Assembly (NCBI RefSeq): GCF_022414575.1
Contig: NZ_JADWYQ010000078.1
Coordinates: 1 to 16,521, forward strand
Reading direction: 5' to 3'
Source: Streptomyces sp. MUM 178J
GTDB lineage: Bacteria > Actinomycetota > Actinomycetes > Streptomycetales > Streptomycetaceae
DNA: 16,521 bases
Shown here: piece after piece, positions 1 through 6,931 of the stretch
Layout: each line of letters starts with the position of its first letter
How positions within the stretch are numbered: the first letter of the stretch is position 1
Program-made: the position numbers and the translations under genes
Notes under the pieces: model-generated
What the model was told of the DNA's origin: nothing
Database searches by the model: none
Seen by the model: the letters and a program-made list of their open reading frames with translations, nothing else

Positions 1-1084
1 CCGTCGGATGCCGCTCTGACTTCGCTACCTGCGATTTCTCGCCCATCTGATGCAATTCCCGAGGGTTGGTGTAGATGTTCAGCGTCATGGCCGCGTTGGT
101 GTGGCCGAGACGCTCGGAGACCGTCTTCACGGACTCGCCGTGCTTGATCAGCAGACTGGCGTAGTGGTGCCGGAGGGCGTGGGGTCCGGTGCCCTTCGGC
201 ATGCCGGCCTTCGCGCAGGCGGGCCGCCAGGACCCGTCCATGAAGTGCGTGTAGACCACGGGTCCGCCTTGTGGCGCCGTGAAGATCCAGCCTTCGGGCC
301 CATCGGCGGGGAAGTCCCGCAGGTGGGCCTTCATCGCATCCACCGCCATGCGGGGGAGCGGGACCGTGCGGTGCGAGCGAGCGGTCTTGGGCGGGCAGAC
401 GTACACGCCGTGCTTGGCGGTCTGCTGGATCTGCTGCTCGACCGAGACGGTCGCGTGCAGCAGGTCCACGTGCCGGAGCTGGAGGCCGAAGAGCTCGCCG
501 GGGCGGAGCCCGGTGGCCGCGCCGAGCAGCACGAGGCCCTTGTACCGGGCGGGCATCTCCTCGGCTAGCGTCCGTACCTGCTCGACGGCCAGCGGTACGA
601 CCTTCTTCCGGGGTACCGAGGGCAGCTTCGCCTCGGCGCAAGGGTTGTGGGGGATCATCCGGTCACGGACGGCCGCCCGGAAGACGGCGTTGACCGTGTT
701 GAAGACCGTCCGTGAGGTGCTGGCGGCCAGCCCGTGCGTGGTGGTCAGGCTGGTGACCCAGCTCTGTACGTCGCCGGGCTTGATGGCGCCGAGTGACCGC
801 TTCTCCCAGGCTGGGTAGACGTAGCAGCGCAGGTGCTGGGCCACCGCCTTGGCCGTGGAAGGCCGGTGCGGCTGGATGGCCCGCCACTCCTCCGCGTACT
901 CCTTGAAGGGCTTCTTCGCCGATCGCGGGTCGACGTACTGACCGGTGACCAGGCTGGCCGTGACCTCGTCGATCCACCGCTGGGCGTCGATCTTGCGGTC
1001 GAAGTGGCGGGCGTGCTCCTTGCCGTCGAGGTCGCGGTAGCGGGCCCGCCATTTGCCGTTGGGGCGCTTCTGGATGTTGGCCAA
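1..1084 (-). CDS. int: Tyrosine recombinase/integrase, C-terminal end cut by window edge
   Basis: Site-specific recombinase that would integrate and excise the element. I translated 361 codons from a TTG at 1084-1082, preceded by AAGGAG with a 7-nt gap. The frame is open to the window edge, so the extreme C-terminus is missing. An Arm/SAM-like N-terminal DNA-binding region (about 1-150, starting with the AP2-like segment KWRARYRDLDGKEH) precedes the catalytic domain. The catalytic set is visible: R194 (ATGLRPGE), H302-x-x-R305 (HALRHH), H328 (RLGHTN) and the nucleophile Y338 (NIYTN). Actinomycete integrases of this type are usually about 370-420 aa, so little is lost. It lies 24 nt downstream of the XRE regulator gene on the same strand and is probably co-transcribed with it. 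Its 3' end faces outward, so the att site should lie just left of the window. The fold assignment is firm; the target site is unknown. Confidence 0.95.
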   Translation of the reverse strand, partial: MANIQKRPNGKWRARYRDLDGKEHARHFDRKIDAQRWIDEVTASLVTGQYVDPRSAKKPFKEYAEEWRAIQPHRPSTAKAVAQHLRCYVYPAWEKRSLGAIKPGDVQSWVTSLTTTHGLAASTSRTVFNTVNAVFRAAVRDRMIPHNPCAEAKLPSVPRKKVVPLAVEQVRTLAEEMPARYKGLVLLGAATGLRPGELFGLQLRHVDLLHATVSVEQQIQQTAKHGVYVCPPKTARSHRTVPLPRMAVDAMKAHLRDFPADGPEGWIFTAPQGGPVVYTHFMDGSWRPACAKAGMPKGTGPHALRHHYASLLIKHGESVKTVSERLGHTNAAMTLNIYTNPRELHQMGEKSQVAKSERHPT

Positions 1085-1108
1085 GTGGCCTCTCCTTCGT
1101 GTCGGTTG

Positions 1109-1609
1109 TCAGTAGTGGCCTCCGTCCTCGATGTCGCCGCTGAGCGTGCGAGCGTCCCGCTCGTCGCCCATGAGGCGGAGGCACTGCTCGTGGATGGCCC
1201 GCGAGCTGTCCGGGTGGGCCTTGATGTGGTCGGCGATGGCGACCACGGCGTGGTGTAGGCGGTCGCGCGCGTCGCGGGCCTCGTAGAACGCCTCGACGGC
1301 TTCTTGGACGAGGCGCCGACTGTCGATGTCGAGCCCCTCCAGGGGCGGGGACATCAGCTCTTCGAGAGGGAGCTCGAAGACGCGGGAGAAGGCGAGGGCC
1401 TCGTCGAGGTTGATGCGCCGGCGGGGGGTGCCGTTCTCGATGCGCCAGACCGCTGTCTGGTTCATCTTCACGCCGGCTCTCGTGACCCGGTCAGCCAACT
1501 CGGTCGTGCTCCACCCTCTGACCTCGCGCTCCAGGGCCACACGCGCGGCCACGTTCCCCTCGCTGTAGAGCAGCGGCACCTCGCCGCCCTCGGGCCTGTC
1601 GCCTGCCAT
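1109..1609 (-). CDS. XRE-family helix-turn-helix regulator
   Basis: A 166-aa protein with an HTH_3/XRE-type domain at about residues 19-85: GNVAARVALEREVRGWS, TTELADRVTRAGVKMN, and the recognition-helix region QTAVWRIENGTP. A helical C-terminal tail contains EAVEAFYEARDARDRLHHA. An upstream ATG at 1747 is in frame, but I chose ATG 1609 because GGAGG lies 4 nt before it and the domain begins soon after. The longer start would also run through the divergent promoter region. The gene precedes the integrase by 24 nt on the same strand and is divergent from the excisionase-like gene, the position of a repressor controlling excision and replication. The palindrome at 1654-1669 is a candidate operator. 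The repressor role is inferred from position; the HTH call is direct. Confidence 0.85.
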   Translation of the reverse strand: MAGDRPEGGEVPLLYSEGNVAARVALEREVRGWSTTELADRVTRAGVKMNQTAVWRIENGTPRRRINLDEALAFSRVFELPLEELMSPPLEGLDIDSRRLVQEAVEAFYEARDARDRLHHAVVAIADHIKAHPDSSRAIHEQCLRLMGDERDARTLSGDIEDGGHY

Positions 1610-1653
1610 CGAACCTCCATCGTCACCGTCGCTATCCCAATTGAAACATGGGC

Positions 1654-1690
1654 TTACCGATTTGGGTAACCGCCGATCCTGGGGTACAAC
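1654..1690 (+). promoter_or_regulatory. Putative operator palindrome overlapping a promoter for xis/rep
   Basis: TTACC-N6-GGTAA (1654-1669) is a perfect 5+5 dyad in the gap between the divergent XRE and xis genes. On the + strand a plausible sigma-70-type promoter reads TTGGGT (1662-1667), 17 nt, TACAAC (1685-1690). The dyad overlaps its -35 box, so a bound repressor would block the xis-rep transcript. The promoter and its link to the XRE protein are inferences. Confidence 0.45.
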
Positions 1691-1730
1691 TTTATGCAGA
1701 TCGAATCGTCGCCTAGCCGAATGGGAATGC

Positions 1731-1925
1731 ATGCGATACCTGACCACCTCCGAGGTAGCCGAGCGCTACCGCACAGCCGAGAGCACCGTCCGCTACTGGC
1801 GCCACATCGGAAAGGGGCCGCGCGGCATCAAGGTCGGCAAGCGGGTGCTCTACCCCGAGGCCGAGCTGCTGCGCTACGAGCGCACCCTGATCGACGGCCA
1901 GGAGGAATGGGGCCTGGCCTCGTGA
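1731..1925 (+). CDS. xis: Excisionase-like MerR-type HTH protein
   Basis: A 64-aa basic protein beginning MRYLTTSEVAERYRTAESTV, then WRHIGKGPRGIKVGKRVLY and PEAELLRYERTL. This is the standard small excisionase/DNA-binding layout: HTH helices, then a wing with the K-V-G-(K)-R-V-x-Y pattern. Such proteins bend DNA at att sites and turn integrase towards excision, and some also regulate transcription. I chose ATG 1731 because the domain starts there; the ribosome site is weak (GGGAATG). An in-frame ATG at 1641 would add 30 residues unlike the family. The gene is divergent from the regulator-integrase operon and 148 nt upstream of rep, probably the first gene of the rightward transcript. The fold is clear; the excisionase role is inferred from size and position. 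Confidence 0.85.
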   Translation: MRYLTTSEVAERYRTAESTVRYWRHIGKGPRGIKVGKRVLYPEAELLRYERTLIDGQEEWGLAS

Positions 1926-2022
1926 GCCACCAACAGGCCGAGACACAGCAACGGCCCCCGGCGCGCCAACGCCGAGGGCCGGAGATTCCCCTGCATGTCG
2001 CCCATCCCTGAACGAACGAACC

Positions 2023-2068
2023 GGTGAGGGGCGGAACCTTGCCCGTCCCGTCCCTCACCTGAGAGGAA
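2023..2068 (+). promoter_or_regulatory. Leader hairpin just upstream of the rep ribosome site
   Basis: GGTGAGGGGCGG (2023-2034) pairs with CCGTCCCTCACC (2048-2059), a 12-bp stem with one G-U pair and a 13-nt loop. It ends 2 nt before the rep ribosome site GAGAGGAA (2061-2068), and rep starts at 2074. It could attenuate transcription from xis into rep, influence rep translation, or be a protein-binding dyad. There is no U-tract, so it is not a classical terminator. Confidence 0.45.
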
Positions 2069-2073
2069 CGTCT

Positions 2074-3696
2074 ATGGAGGACTCTACGTCCCCCGCCACC
2101 TCGAACGCATCCGAGGTTGTCTGGCCCGCCGCCGCGGTCCCCGGCCAGGGCATTCCCTGGCGCGACGGGGACCGAGGCGGGGACCGAACAGAGTCACGGT
2201 CCCCTGCTGCACACGCCAGCGGCGATGCTTCGACGGGTGTTCCGGTCGGGGACCGAAACACCCCCATCGCGGCACCTGTGCAGGTCAGTGCCCTGGGGAC
2301 CGGTCCCGCCGGAGCGGAAGCCGGGGACCGGGCGGAGTCTTTCGGCCCGCTGGTCCCCGAACCCGGTCCCCGAATCCCGGACGAGCGCGGTGCGCCCCGA
2401 ACCGATGGTGAGGGCCACGGTCCCCACGAATCTGCGGGGACCGTGGTCCCCGACGGCGGATCGGGGACCGGGGACCGCGCTGGTGCGAGCGACGAGACGG
2501 CCGGCGAAGGAGCCGCGCTGCTGGATGACCTCCGTGCGGCGATCGGTCGGTACGTGGTGCTGCCGAGCGACGAGGCTCTGACGGCGGTCACGTTGTGGGT
2601 GGCTGCCTCCCATATCCAGCCCGCTCTCCAGCACGCGCCACGGCTGGCGGTGGTGGGGCCGACCAAGGGCTGTGGCAAGTCCCGGGTCCTGGACGTGCTC
2701 CACGAGACCGTGCACCAGCCGATGATGACGGTGAACACGTCGCCTGCGGTGGTGTTCCGCGTCATCGGCAAGAACCCGCCGACGCTGCTGGTGGACGAGG
2801 CCGACACCATTTTCGGCCCCAAGGCCGGCGACAAGGAGGACCTGCGCGGTCTGCTGAATGCCGGGCACCAGCGCAACCGGCCCGCCTGGCGAATATCCGG
2901 CCCGGAGCACAAGCCGACGGCGTTTCCCACCTTCGCCATGGCCGCGCTCGCCGGGATCGGCGACCTGCCGGACACGATCATGGACCGGGCGGTCGTGCTC
3001 CGCATGCAGAAGCGCAAGCCGGGCGAGCGCATCGCCCCGTTCCGCTCGCGGTACTCCGTTCCGGAACTGAACGCGCTGCGCAACCGGCTGGCCGCATGGC
3101 TGGCCCCGCTGCGCGGGGCAGCAGAGCGGCTGGTGCCACCGATGCCGGTCGAGGACCGGGCCGCCGACACGTGGGAGCCGCTGGTGATCGTCGCCGACCT
3201 GGCTGGCGGACACTGGCCCTCGCGGGCCCGTGCCGCCTGCCTGGCGATGACGCGCAACGAGGTGGTCCAGGACGAGCAGACGACGCTGAAGACGCGGCTG
3301 CTGCGCGACGTCCGGCGCGTGTTCGAGCAGGAGGGCCACAAGGAGGCTCTGCGCAGCCAGGACCTGCTCGCCGCCCTCCTCCAGGACGCCGAGGCGCCCT
3401 GGTCCGAGTACGGGACCAAGGGCCTGAACGCCTACCACCTGGCCAACCTGCTGCGCGACTTCGGCATCAGCCCGGCCAACCACCGCTTCGAGAACGGCAG
3501 GCAGGCGAAGGCGTACGCCCGTAACCAGTTCCTCGACGCCTGGGCCCGCTACTGCCCCGACCCTGCCCAACCGGCACCCGCAGTAGAGGAGACCGTGCCC
3601 GCACGTCGAGCCCAGGGCAAGCCACCGGCCCCTCCGTCGGGGGCGATGCCCATCGGCCCGCCCGGCGGGCCTGCCGGCCCCAGGCCCACTCGCTGA
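2074..3696 (+). CDS. DUF3631 AAA+ ATPase, probable replication initiator
   Basis: A 540-aa protein. Residues 1-140 are low-complexity and probably disordered (Gly, Pro, Asp, Arg rich). A helix (DDLRAAIGRYVVLPSDEAL, about 151-170) leads into an ATPase core with Walker A GPTKGCGKS (195-203), Walker B TLLVDEAD (237-244) and a sensor-like DRAVVLR (304-310). The C-terminal DUF3631-type region (about 360-495) includes WEPLVIVADLAGGHW and ends in a winged-helix-like part (YGTKGLNAYHLANLL, YARNQFLDAW). Such proteins occur on actinomycete plasmids and integrative elements as replication proteins. ATG 2074 is preceded by GAGAGGAA with suitable spacing. The DNA for residues 21-135 carries the iteron-like array, so origin and initiator may be one unit, as with the lambda O gene. 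The ATPase is certain; initiator function is inferred from context. Confidence 0.85.
   Translation: MEDSTSPATSNASEVVWPAAAVPGQGIPWRDGDRGGDRTESRSPAAHASGDASTGVPVGDRNTPIAAPVQVSALGTGPAGAEAGDRAESFGPLVPEPGPRIPDERGAPRTDGEGHGPHESAGTVVPDGGSGTGDRAGASDETAGEGAALLDDLRAAIGRYVVLPSDEALTAVTLWVAASHIQPALQHAPRLAVVGPTKGCGKSRVLDVLHETVHQPMMTVNTSPAVVFRVIGKNPPTLLVDEADTIFGPKAGDKEDLRGLLNAGHQRNRPAWRISGPEHKPTAFPTFAMAALAGIGDLPDTIMDRAVVLRMQKRKPGERIAPFRSRYSVPELNALRNRLAAWLAPLRGAAERLVPPMPVEDRAADTWEPLVIVADLAGGHWPSRARAACLAMTRNEVVQDEQTTLKTRLLRDVRRVFEQEGHKEALRSQDLLAALLQDAEAPWSEYGTKGLNAYHLANLLRDFGISPANHRFENGRQAKAYARNQFLDAWARYCPDPAQPAPAVEETVPARRAQGKPPAPPSGAMPIGPPGGPAGPRPTR
2136..2476 (+). repeat. Iteron-like array, 14 copies of GGGGACC/GGTCCCC inside rep
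   Basis: The heptamer GGGGACC occurs forward at 2167, 2179, 2248, 2295, 2323, 2436, 2463 and 2470, and inverted at 2136, 2198, 2352, 2365, 2419 and 2445. The common extension is CGGGGACCGA. Some copies are tandem with 12-13 bp period (2167/2179; 2352/2365). Others form dyads: GGGACCGGTCCC (2296-2307) and an 11-bp perfect inverted repeat (2415-2425 with 2436-2446). The copies encode different peptides by orientation and frame (GDR, GTV, VPE, VPG), so the repeat is kept at DNA level. It is a candidate replication origin or Rep-binding region; function is inferred. Confidence 0.7.
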
Positions 3697-3704
3697 CACC
3701 AGCT

Positions 3705-3835
3705 CCGTATCAATCCGTCGCATCCGTCCCCGCGCAGGTCAGCGCGGGGACGGAGTTTCTCGCCGATACGGATCACTCCGTACCTGCGACCGTTTCCGTA
3801 CCTGCCTTGACCTGCTACGGGACGGATGCAACGGA
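3705..3835 (+). other. Candidate origin of transfer (oriT) upstream of mobC
   Basis: This gap holds nested repeats beyond one terminator. A 17-nt imperfect inverted repeat (16/17 match) joins 3714-3730 and 3819-3835, with core GCATCCGTCCC/GGGACGGATGC. CCGTATC (3705-3711) mirrors GATACGG (3765-3771). TCCGTACCTGC is directly repeated at 3777-3787 and 3795-3805. CCGTA (3796-3800) mirrors TACGG (3816-3820). Inverted repeats directly upstream of mobC-relaxase genes are typical of oriT; the nic site was not identified. Confidence 0.5.
3723..3754 (+). terminator. Strong hairpin after rep
   Basis: A perfect 13-bp stem, TCCGTCCCCGCGC (3723-3735) with GCGCGGGGACGGA (3742-3754), and a 6-nt loop. It starts 26 nt after the rep stop codon and is followed by GTTTCTC. 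It could terminate the rep transcript. It also lies inside the repeat-rich block ahead of mobC, so it may be part of a transfer origin instead. Confidence 0.6.
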
Positions 3836-3876
3836 CGTGACGAAGCGCCACCGCACACGACCACCGGAGCAGCACC

Positions 3877-4587
3877 ATGCCCGAAACGAGCACCGATAAC
3901 GCCCCCACCCGCCGCCGCAAGGGATTCTTCGGCCTGACCCGCCGATCAGCAGCAAGCTGGAGCGAGCGAGCCTCTAACGAGGCTTCGTCCGCGCTTGCCC
4001 CCGCCCCAGGGGTGGCGGAGGGGAAGGCCGAGCGCCAAGGGGCGCCCGAGCCGGAGGAGGGTGTAGCCGAGACCAGCTGCCCGCCCGCCGCCGACTCCAT
4101 CGCCCCACGCACTCAGCCGCTGGCCGATGTCCAACCGCCCGCCGAGCAGCCCTCCTGGCGGGATCCCGACGCCCCCGTCCTGCCCGCGCTGATGAACCGC
4201 AAGCGCACCGTGGAGAAGCGCGACCAGGAGAAGACCATCCGCTTCACGCGGACCGCGGTGAGCGTGATCAGCGCCGCCGCTCACCAGCGCGGTCAGAAGT
4301 TCGCCGGATTCGTCGGGGACGCCGCCCTCGCCGTCGCCTTGGGCAAGGCGGGGCTGGTCGGCAGCCCGGAGGACGACCCGGTCCGCCCGCTGATCGAGGC
4401 CGTCGAGGCACACACGGTCGCGCTGAACCGCATCGGCGGCAACCTCAACCAGATCACCGCGGCCATCCACCGAGGCACCGTGTCCGAGCACGCCGAGGCC
4501 GTGCTGGACCACGTCGAGCAAACCGCCGAGAACAGCTACCGACTGATCGACCAGCTCCTGACGGAAGGCACCGCCCATGGTTCCTGA
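3877..4587 (+). CDS. mobC: MobC-like relaxosome accessory protein
   Basis: A 236-aa protein. The first 100 residues are low-complexity (Pro, Ala, Glu rich). Residues about 115-155 (EKRDQEKTIRFTRTAVSVI and on) look like a ribbon-helix-helix DNA-binding unit. The MobC signature LNRIGGNLNQITAAIHRG spans 183-200. MobC proteins bind oriT and help melt it so that the relaxase can nick. The start ATG 3877 is preceded by GGAG 7-8 nt away. The stop codon lies inside the relaxase gene (11-bp overlap), so the two are translationally coupled. The long N-terminal extension is unusual beside compact plasmid MobC proteins of about 100-150 aa. Family assignment is good; oriT binding is inferred and the candidate site lies directly upstream. 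Confidence 0.85.
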   Translation: MPETSTDNAPTRRRKGFFGLTRRSAASWSERASNEASSALAPAPGVAEGKAERQGAPEPEEGVAETSCPPAADSIAPRTQPLADVQPPAEQPSWRDPDAPVLPALMNRKRTVEKRDQEKTIRFTRTAVSVISAAAHQRGQKFAGFVGDAALAVALGKAGLVGSPEDDPVRPLIEAVEAHTVALNRIGGNLNQITAAIHRGTVSEHAEAVLDHVEQTAENSYRLIDQLLTEGTAHGS

Positions 4588-6274
4588 CGTCTCCACCGGC
4601 TCCAACACCCGCGGACTGATCGCCTACCTCTTCGGCCCCGGCCGCCGCGACGAACACACCAACCCTCACATCGTCGCCGCCTGGGACATGGCCGGCGCCC
4701 CCGACCCCGGCCGCGACCCGGCAGCCACCTACTCCCAGCTCGCCAAGCGCCTCGACCACCACGTCGACCTGCGCACCCGCGAACTGGGCGGCAAGAAACC
4801 ACCCCAGCACGTCTGGCACTGCCCGGTCCGCACCGCGCCCGGCGACCGCTACCTCACCGACACCGAGTGGGCCGAGGCCGCCCGCCGCATCGTTCACGCC
4901 ACCGGCATCGCCCCCGAAGGCGACGAGAAGGCATGCCGGTGGATCGCGGTGCGTCACGCCGCCGACCACATCCACATCATGGCCACCACCGTCCGTGCCG
5001 ACGGACGCCGCCCCCGCACCCACCGCGACGGACAGCGGGCCCAAGCCGAGTGCCGCAAGATCGAGGCCGAGTTCGGCCTGCGCCGCCTGAAGTCCGGCGA
5101 CCTCACCGCGCCCCGCACCCCCACCGGCGCCGAACGCGCCAAGGCCGAACGCCAGGGCCAGACGGTCACGGCACGGCAGTGGCTGCGTGAGCAGGCATAC
5201 GCGGTCGCCGCCGCCGTACGAACGGAAGCCGACTACTTCACCGTGCTGCAGTCCCTCGGCATCAAGGTCAAGACACGCCTCGGCCCCGAGACCGGCGACG
5301 TGATCGGCTACAGCCTCGCCGCACCAGGCGACACCAACGCGGCCGGCGAACCCGTCTGGTACGGCGGCTCGAAACTCGCCCCCGACCTCTCCATCAACCG
5401 CCTACGCGAACGCCTCCCCGACCAGAAGGTGGCCGACCGCCCCCGGTACGTGGCGGACCCCGCCGACCCATGGCGGCACACCACCACCGCCATACACACC
5501 GCACGCACCGTCCTCGACTCCGGTGACGATGCCGCCGCCCAGGGCCACCTCGCCGCCTTCGGCGACGCCCTGTACAACATCGCAAGCGCCACGACCGGCC
5601 CACACCGGGCGGAACTACGAGCAGCGGCGACGGCGTTCAACCGCGCCCGCCGCTCCGCCACCCGCGCCGACCACCAGACCGCCACCGCCCTGCGCAAGGC
5701 CGCCAAGGAACTCGCCTACGCCTCCAACGAGCCGGGCGGACTCGCCATCGCCCTGCTCTTCGCCACCCTGCACCTGGCCCGCGCCGCCGCCAAGTGGCAC
5801 GAACAACGCGGCCACGAACAGCAGGCCGCAGCGGCCCAGGAAGCCCTCCGCCACCTCCATGCGGGCTACCAACAGGCCGCCGCACCCGTCCTGGCGGACC
5901 TGACCCGCCGCGCACCACGAGCCGCAACCACCCGCCGCTACGAACAGGACGTTCGCGCGACCCTCCCCGACCACGCCGACCGAATCCTCGCCGACCCCAC
6001 TTGGACCGCCCTGACCACCACCCTCGCCCACGCCGAAACCGCCGGCCACAACCCCCGACGCCTCCTGACCGAGGCCGGCACCCTGCGGGAACTCGACAGC
6101 GCCGAACACCCCGCCGAGGTCCTCAACTGGCGCATCACCACTCAGCCGAACCGGCGGACGCAAGCCGCTCGAAGCCGAAGCACCACCAGCGGCACATCGG
6201 CCATGTCCGCCGCGCCACATCCTCCGGCCACACCAGTGGCTACGAGGCCCGAAGATCGCAGTCGGCACCGCTGA
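4577..6274 (+). CDS. Relaxase/mobilization nuclease
   Basis: A 565-aa DNA-strand transferase that would nick oriT and pilot the transferred strand. The N-terminus (GSNTRGLIAYLFGPG) has Y17 as a candidate nucleophile. The metal-binding region is HVWHCPVR (H81) plus RHAADHIHIMATTVR, with D130, H131 and H133 in the three-histidine arrangement of MOB_P-like relaxases (Pfam Relaxase). A second conserved block, SLGIKVKTRLGPETGDVIGY and WYGGSKLAPDLSINRLRERL, spans about 227-280. The remainder is Ala/Arg-rich helix, probably coiled or DNA-associated. The start overlaps the mobC end by 11 bp. The length is normal for actinomycete relaxases. No coupling ATPase or secretion genes follow, so transfer would need a helper. 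A hairpin terminator follows within 10 nt. Confidence 0.92.
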   Translation: MVPDVSTGSNTRGLIAYLFGPGRRDEHTNPHIVAAWDMAGAPDPGRDPAATYSQLAKRLDHHVDLRTRELGGKKPPQHVWHCPVRTAPGDRYLTDTEWAEAARRIVHATGIAPEGDEKACRWIAVRHAADHIHIMATTVRADGRRPRTHRDGQRAQAECRKIEAEFGLRRLKSGDLTAPRTPTGAERAKAERQGQTVTARQWLREQAYAVAAAVRTEADYFTVLQSLGIKVKTRLGPETGDVIGYSLAAPGDTNAAGEPVWYGGSKLAPDLSINRLRERLPDQKVADRPRYVADPADPWRHTTTAIHTARTVLDSGDDAAAQGHLAAFGDALYNIASATTGPHRAELRAAATAFNRARRSATRADHQTATALRKAAKELAYASNEPGGLAIALLFATLHLARAAAKWHEQRGHEQQAAAAQEALRHLHAGYQQAAAPVLADLTRRAPRAATTRRYEQDVRATLPDHADRILADPTWTALTTTLAHAETAGHNPRRLLTEAGTLRELDSAEHPAEVLNWRITTQPNRRTQAARSRSTTSGTSAMSAAPHPPATPVATRPEDRSRHR

Positions 6275-6283
6275 CCCCCGTCA

Positions 6284-6316
6284 GATGCCCTCGCCACACG
6301 TCGTGGCGGGGGCATC
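6284..6316. terminator. Hairpin terminator between convergent relaxase and SUKH-like genes
   Basis: GATGCCCTCGCCAC (6284-6297) pairs with GTGGCGGGGGCATC (6303-6316), 13 of 14 Watson-Crick with one G-U, and a 5-nt loop. It lies 9 nt after the relaxase stop and 9 nt beyond the end of the leftward gene, so it probably serves both directions. Its left arm shares GATGCCCTCGC with the terminator at 7482. Confidence 0.75.
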
Positions 6317-6325
6317 GGGTCGGGT

Positions 6326-6859
6326 TCAACGGCAAAGCTTCATGATCGTGTCGTCGAAGTCGGGAAACTCTCGTGTGGCCTGCGCGACGATCGCCGCTGC
6401 CGACGCGCGGCAGTCCGGAGCGAATTGCTCCGCGATAGCCACCAGGTCGCGATTGACCAGGGGAGCCCAATCGGGCTCGGGCTCGTACGAGGTGGCTGCT
6501 TCCCACGGGCCGAAGCCGTCAGCCAGCAGCCACAAGAAGGCACCCAGGTCGCAAGCGACGACGCCCGTCTCCCCCTCGGAGCCCAGAAAGACAACGGGCT
6601 GCTCTACCAGTTCCCGACCTTCACGAACCAGCCACAACGCTGCGTTTCCGCCGGTGCCGTCCTGGCCAAAAACACGGAAGCCGTCGCCGTTCAGCTCGCC
6701 GTTGCCGGTCCACGCGCGAAACCACTCGGTGGTCTCATCGGCGGTCAGGAAGGACTCGTAGGGTTCGAAGTCGACACCATCCTCGCCAATGCACTCGAAC
6801 CGGACCGTCATGGCAGCGGCGAGCGGGGAAGGGAACTGGCGATCTCCGTTCACGTGCAT
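6326..6859 (-). CDS. SMI1/KNR4 (SUKH)-like protein
   Basis: A 177-aa acidic protein from ATG 6859. The middle resembles the SUKH superfamily core: FRVFGQDGTGGNAALWLV (about 61-78), then QPVVFLGSEGETGVVACDL (87-105) and GAFLWLLADG (107-115). SUKH proteins often neutralise toxins of polymorphic toxin systems by binding them in the cytoplasm. No toxin gene adjoins it here, so it may be an orphan immunity-type gene or serve another binding role. A longer in-frame start at 6940 would overlap the divergent gene. I preferred 6859, although no strong ribosome site is visible. A possible leftward promoter is CTTGGC (6893-6888), 16 nt, TACTCT (6871-6866). The family call rests on pattern memory and is moderately sure. 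Confidence 0.65.
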   Translation of the reverse strand: MHVNGDRQFPSPLAAAMTVRFECIGEDGVDFEPYESFLTADETTEWFRAWTGNGELNGDGFRVFGQDGTGGNAALWLVREGRELVEQPVVFLGSEGETGVVACDLGAFLWLLADGFGPWEAATSYEPEPDWAPLVNRDLVAIAEQFAPDCRASAAAIVAQATREFPDFDDTIMKLCR

Positions 6860-6931
6860 GCGAACAGAGTAGCGATCGGTTTGGGCTGCCAAGCTGCTGA
6901 TAGTGCTGGCTGATCTCCAGCTGAGGTACCC

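Noticed and set aside
1..1084. Integrase as a broken gene
   Set aside because: The frame is intact with all catalytic residues; it is only cut by the window edge.
1610..1747. N-terminal extension of the XRE regulator
   Set aside because: It crosses the divergent promoter region and has no domain content; ATG 1609 has GGAGG upstream.
1922..2011. 29-codon GTG ORF overlapping the xis stop (GTGA)
   Set aside because: No proper ribosome site and low-complexity translation; coupling geometry alone is not enough.
2136..2476. CRISPR array
   Set aside because: Repeats are 7-10 bp, in both orientations, irregularly spaced and inside a coding frame.
2055..3723. Long leftward open frames opposite rep
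   Set aside because: They are GC-rich shadow frames with Arg/Gly/Ser-rich translation and no motif; rep on the other strand has clear Walker motifs.
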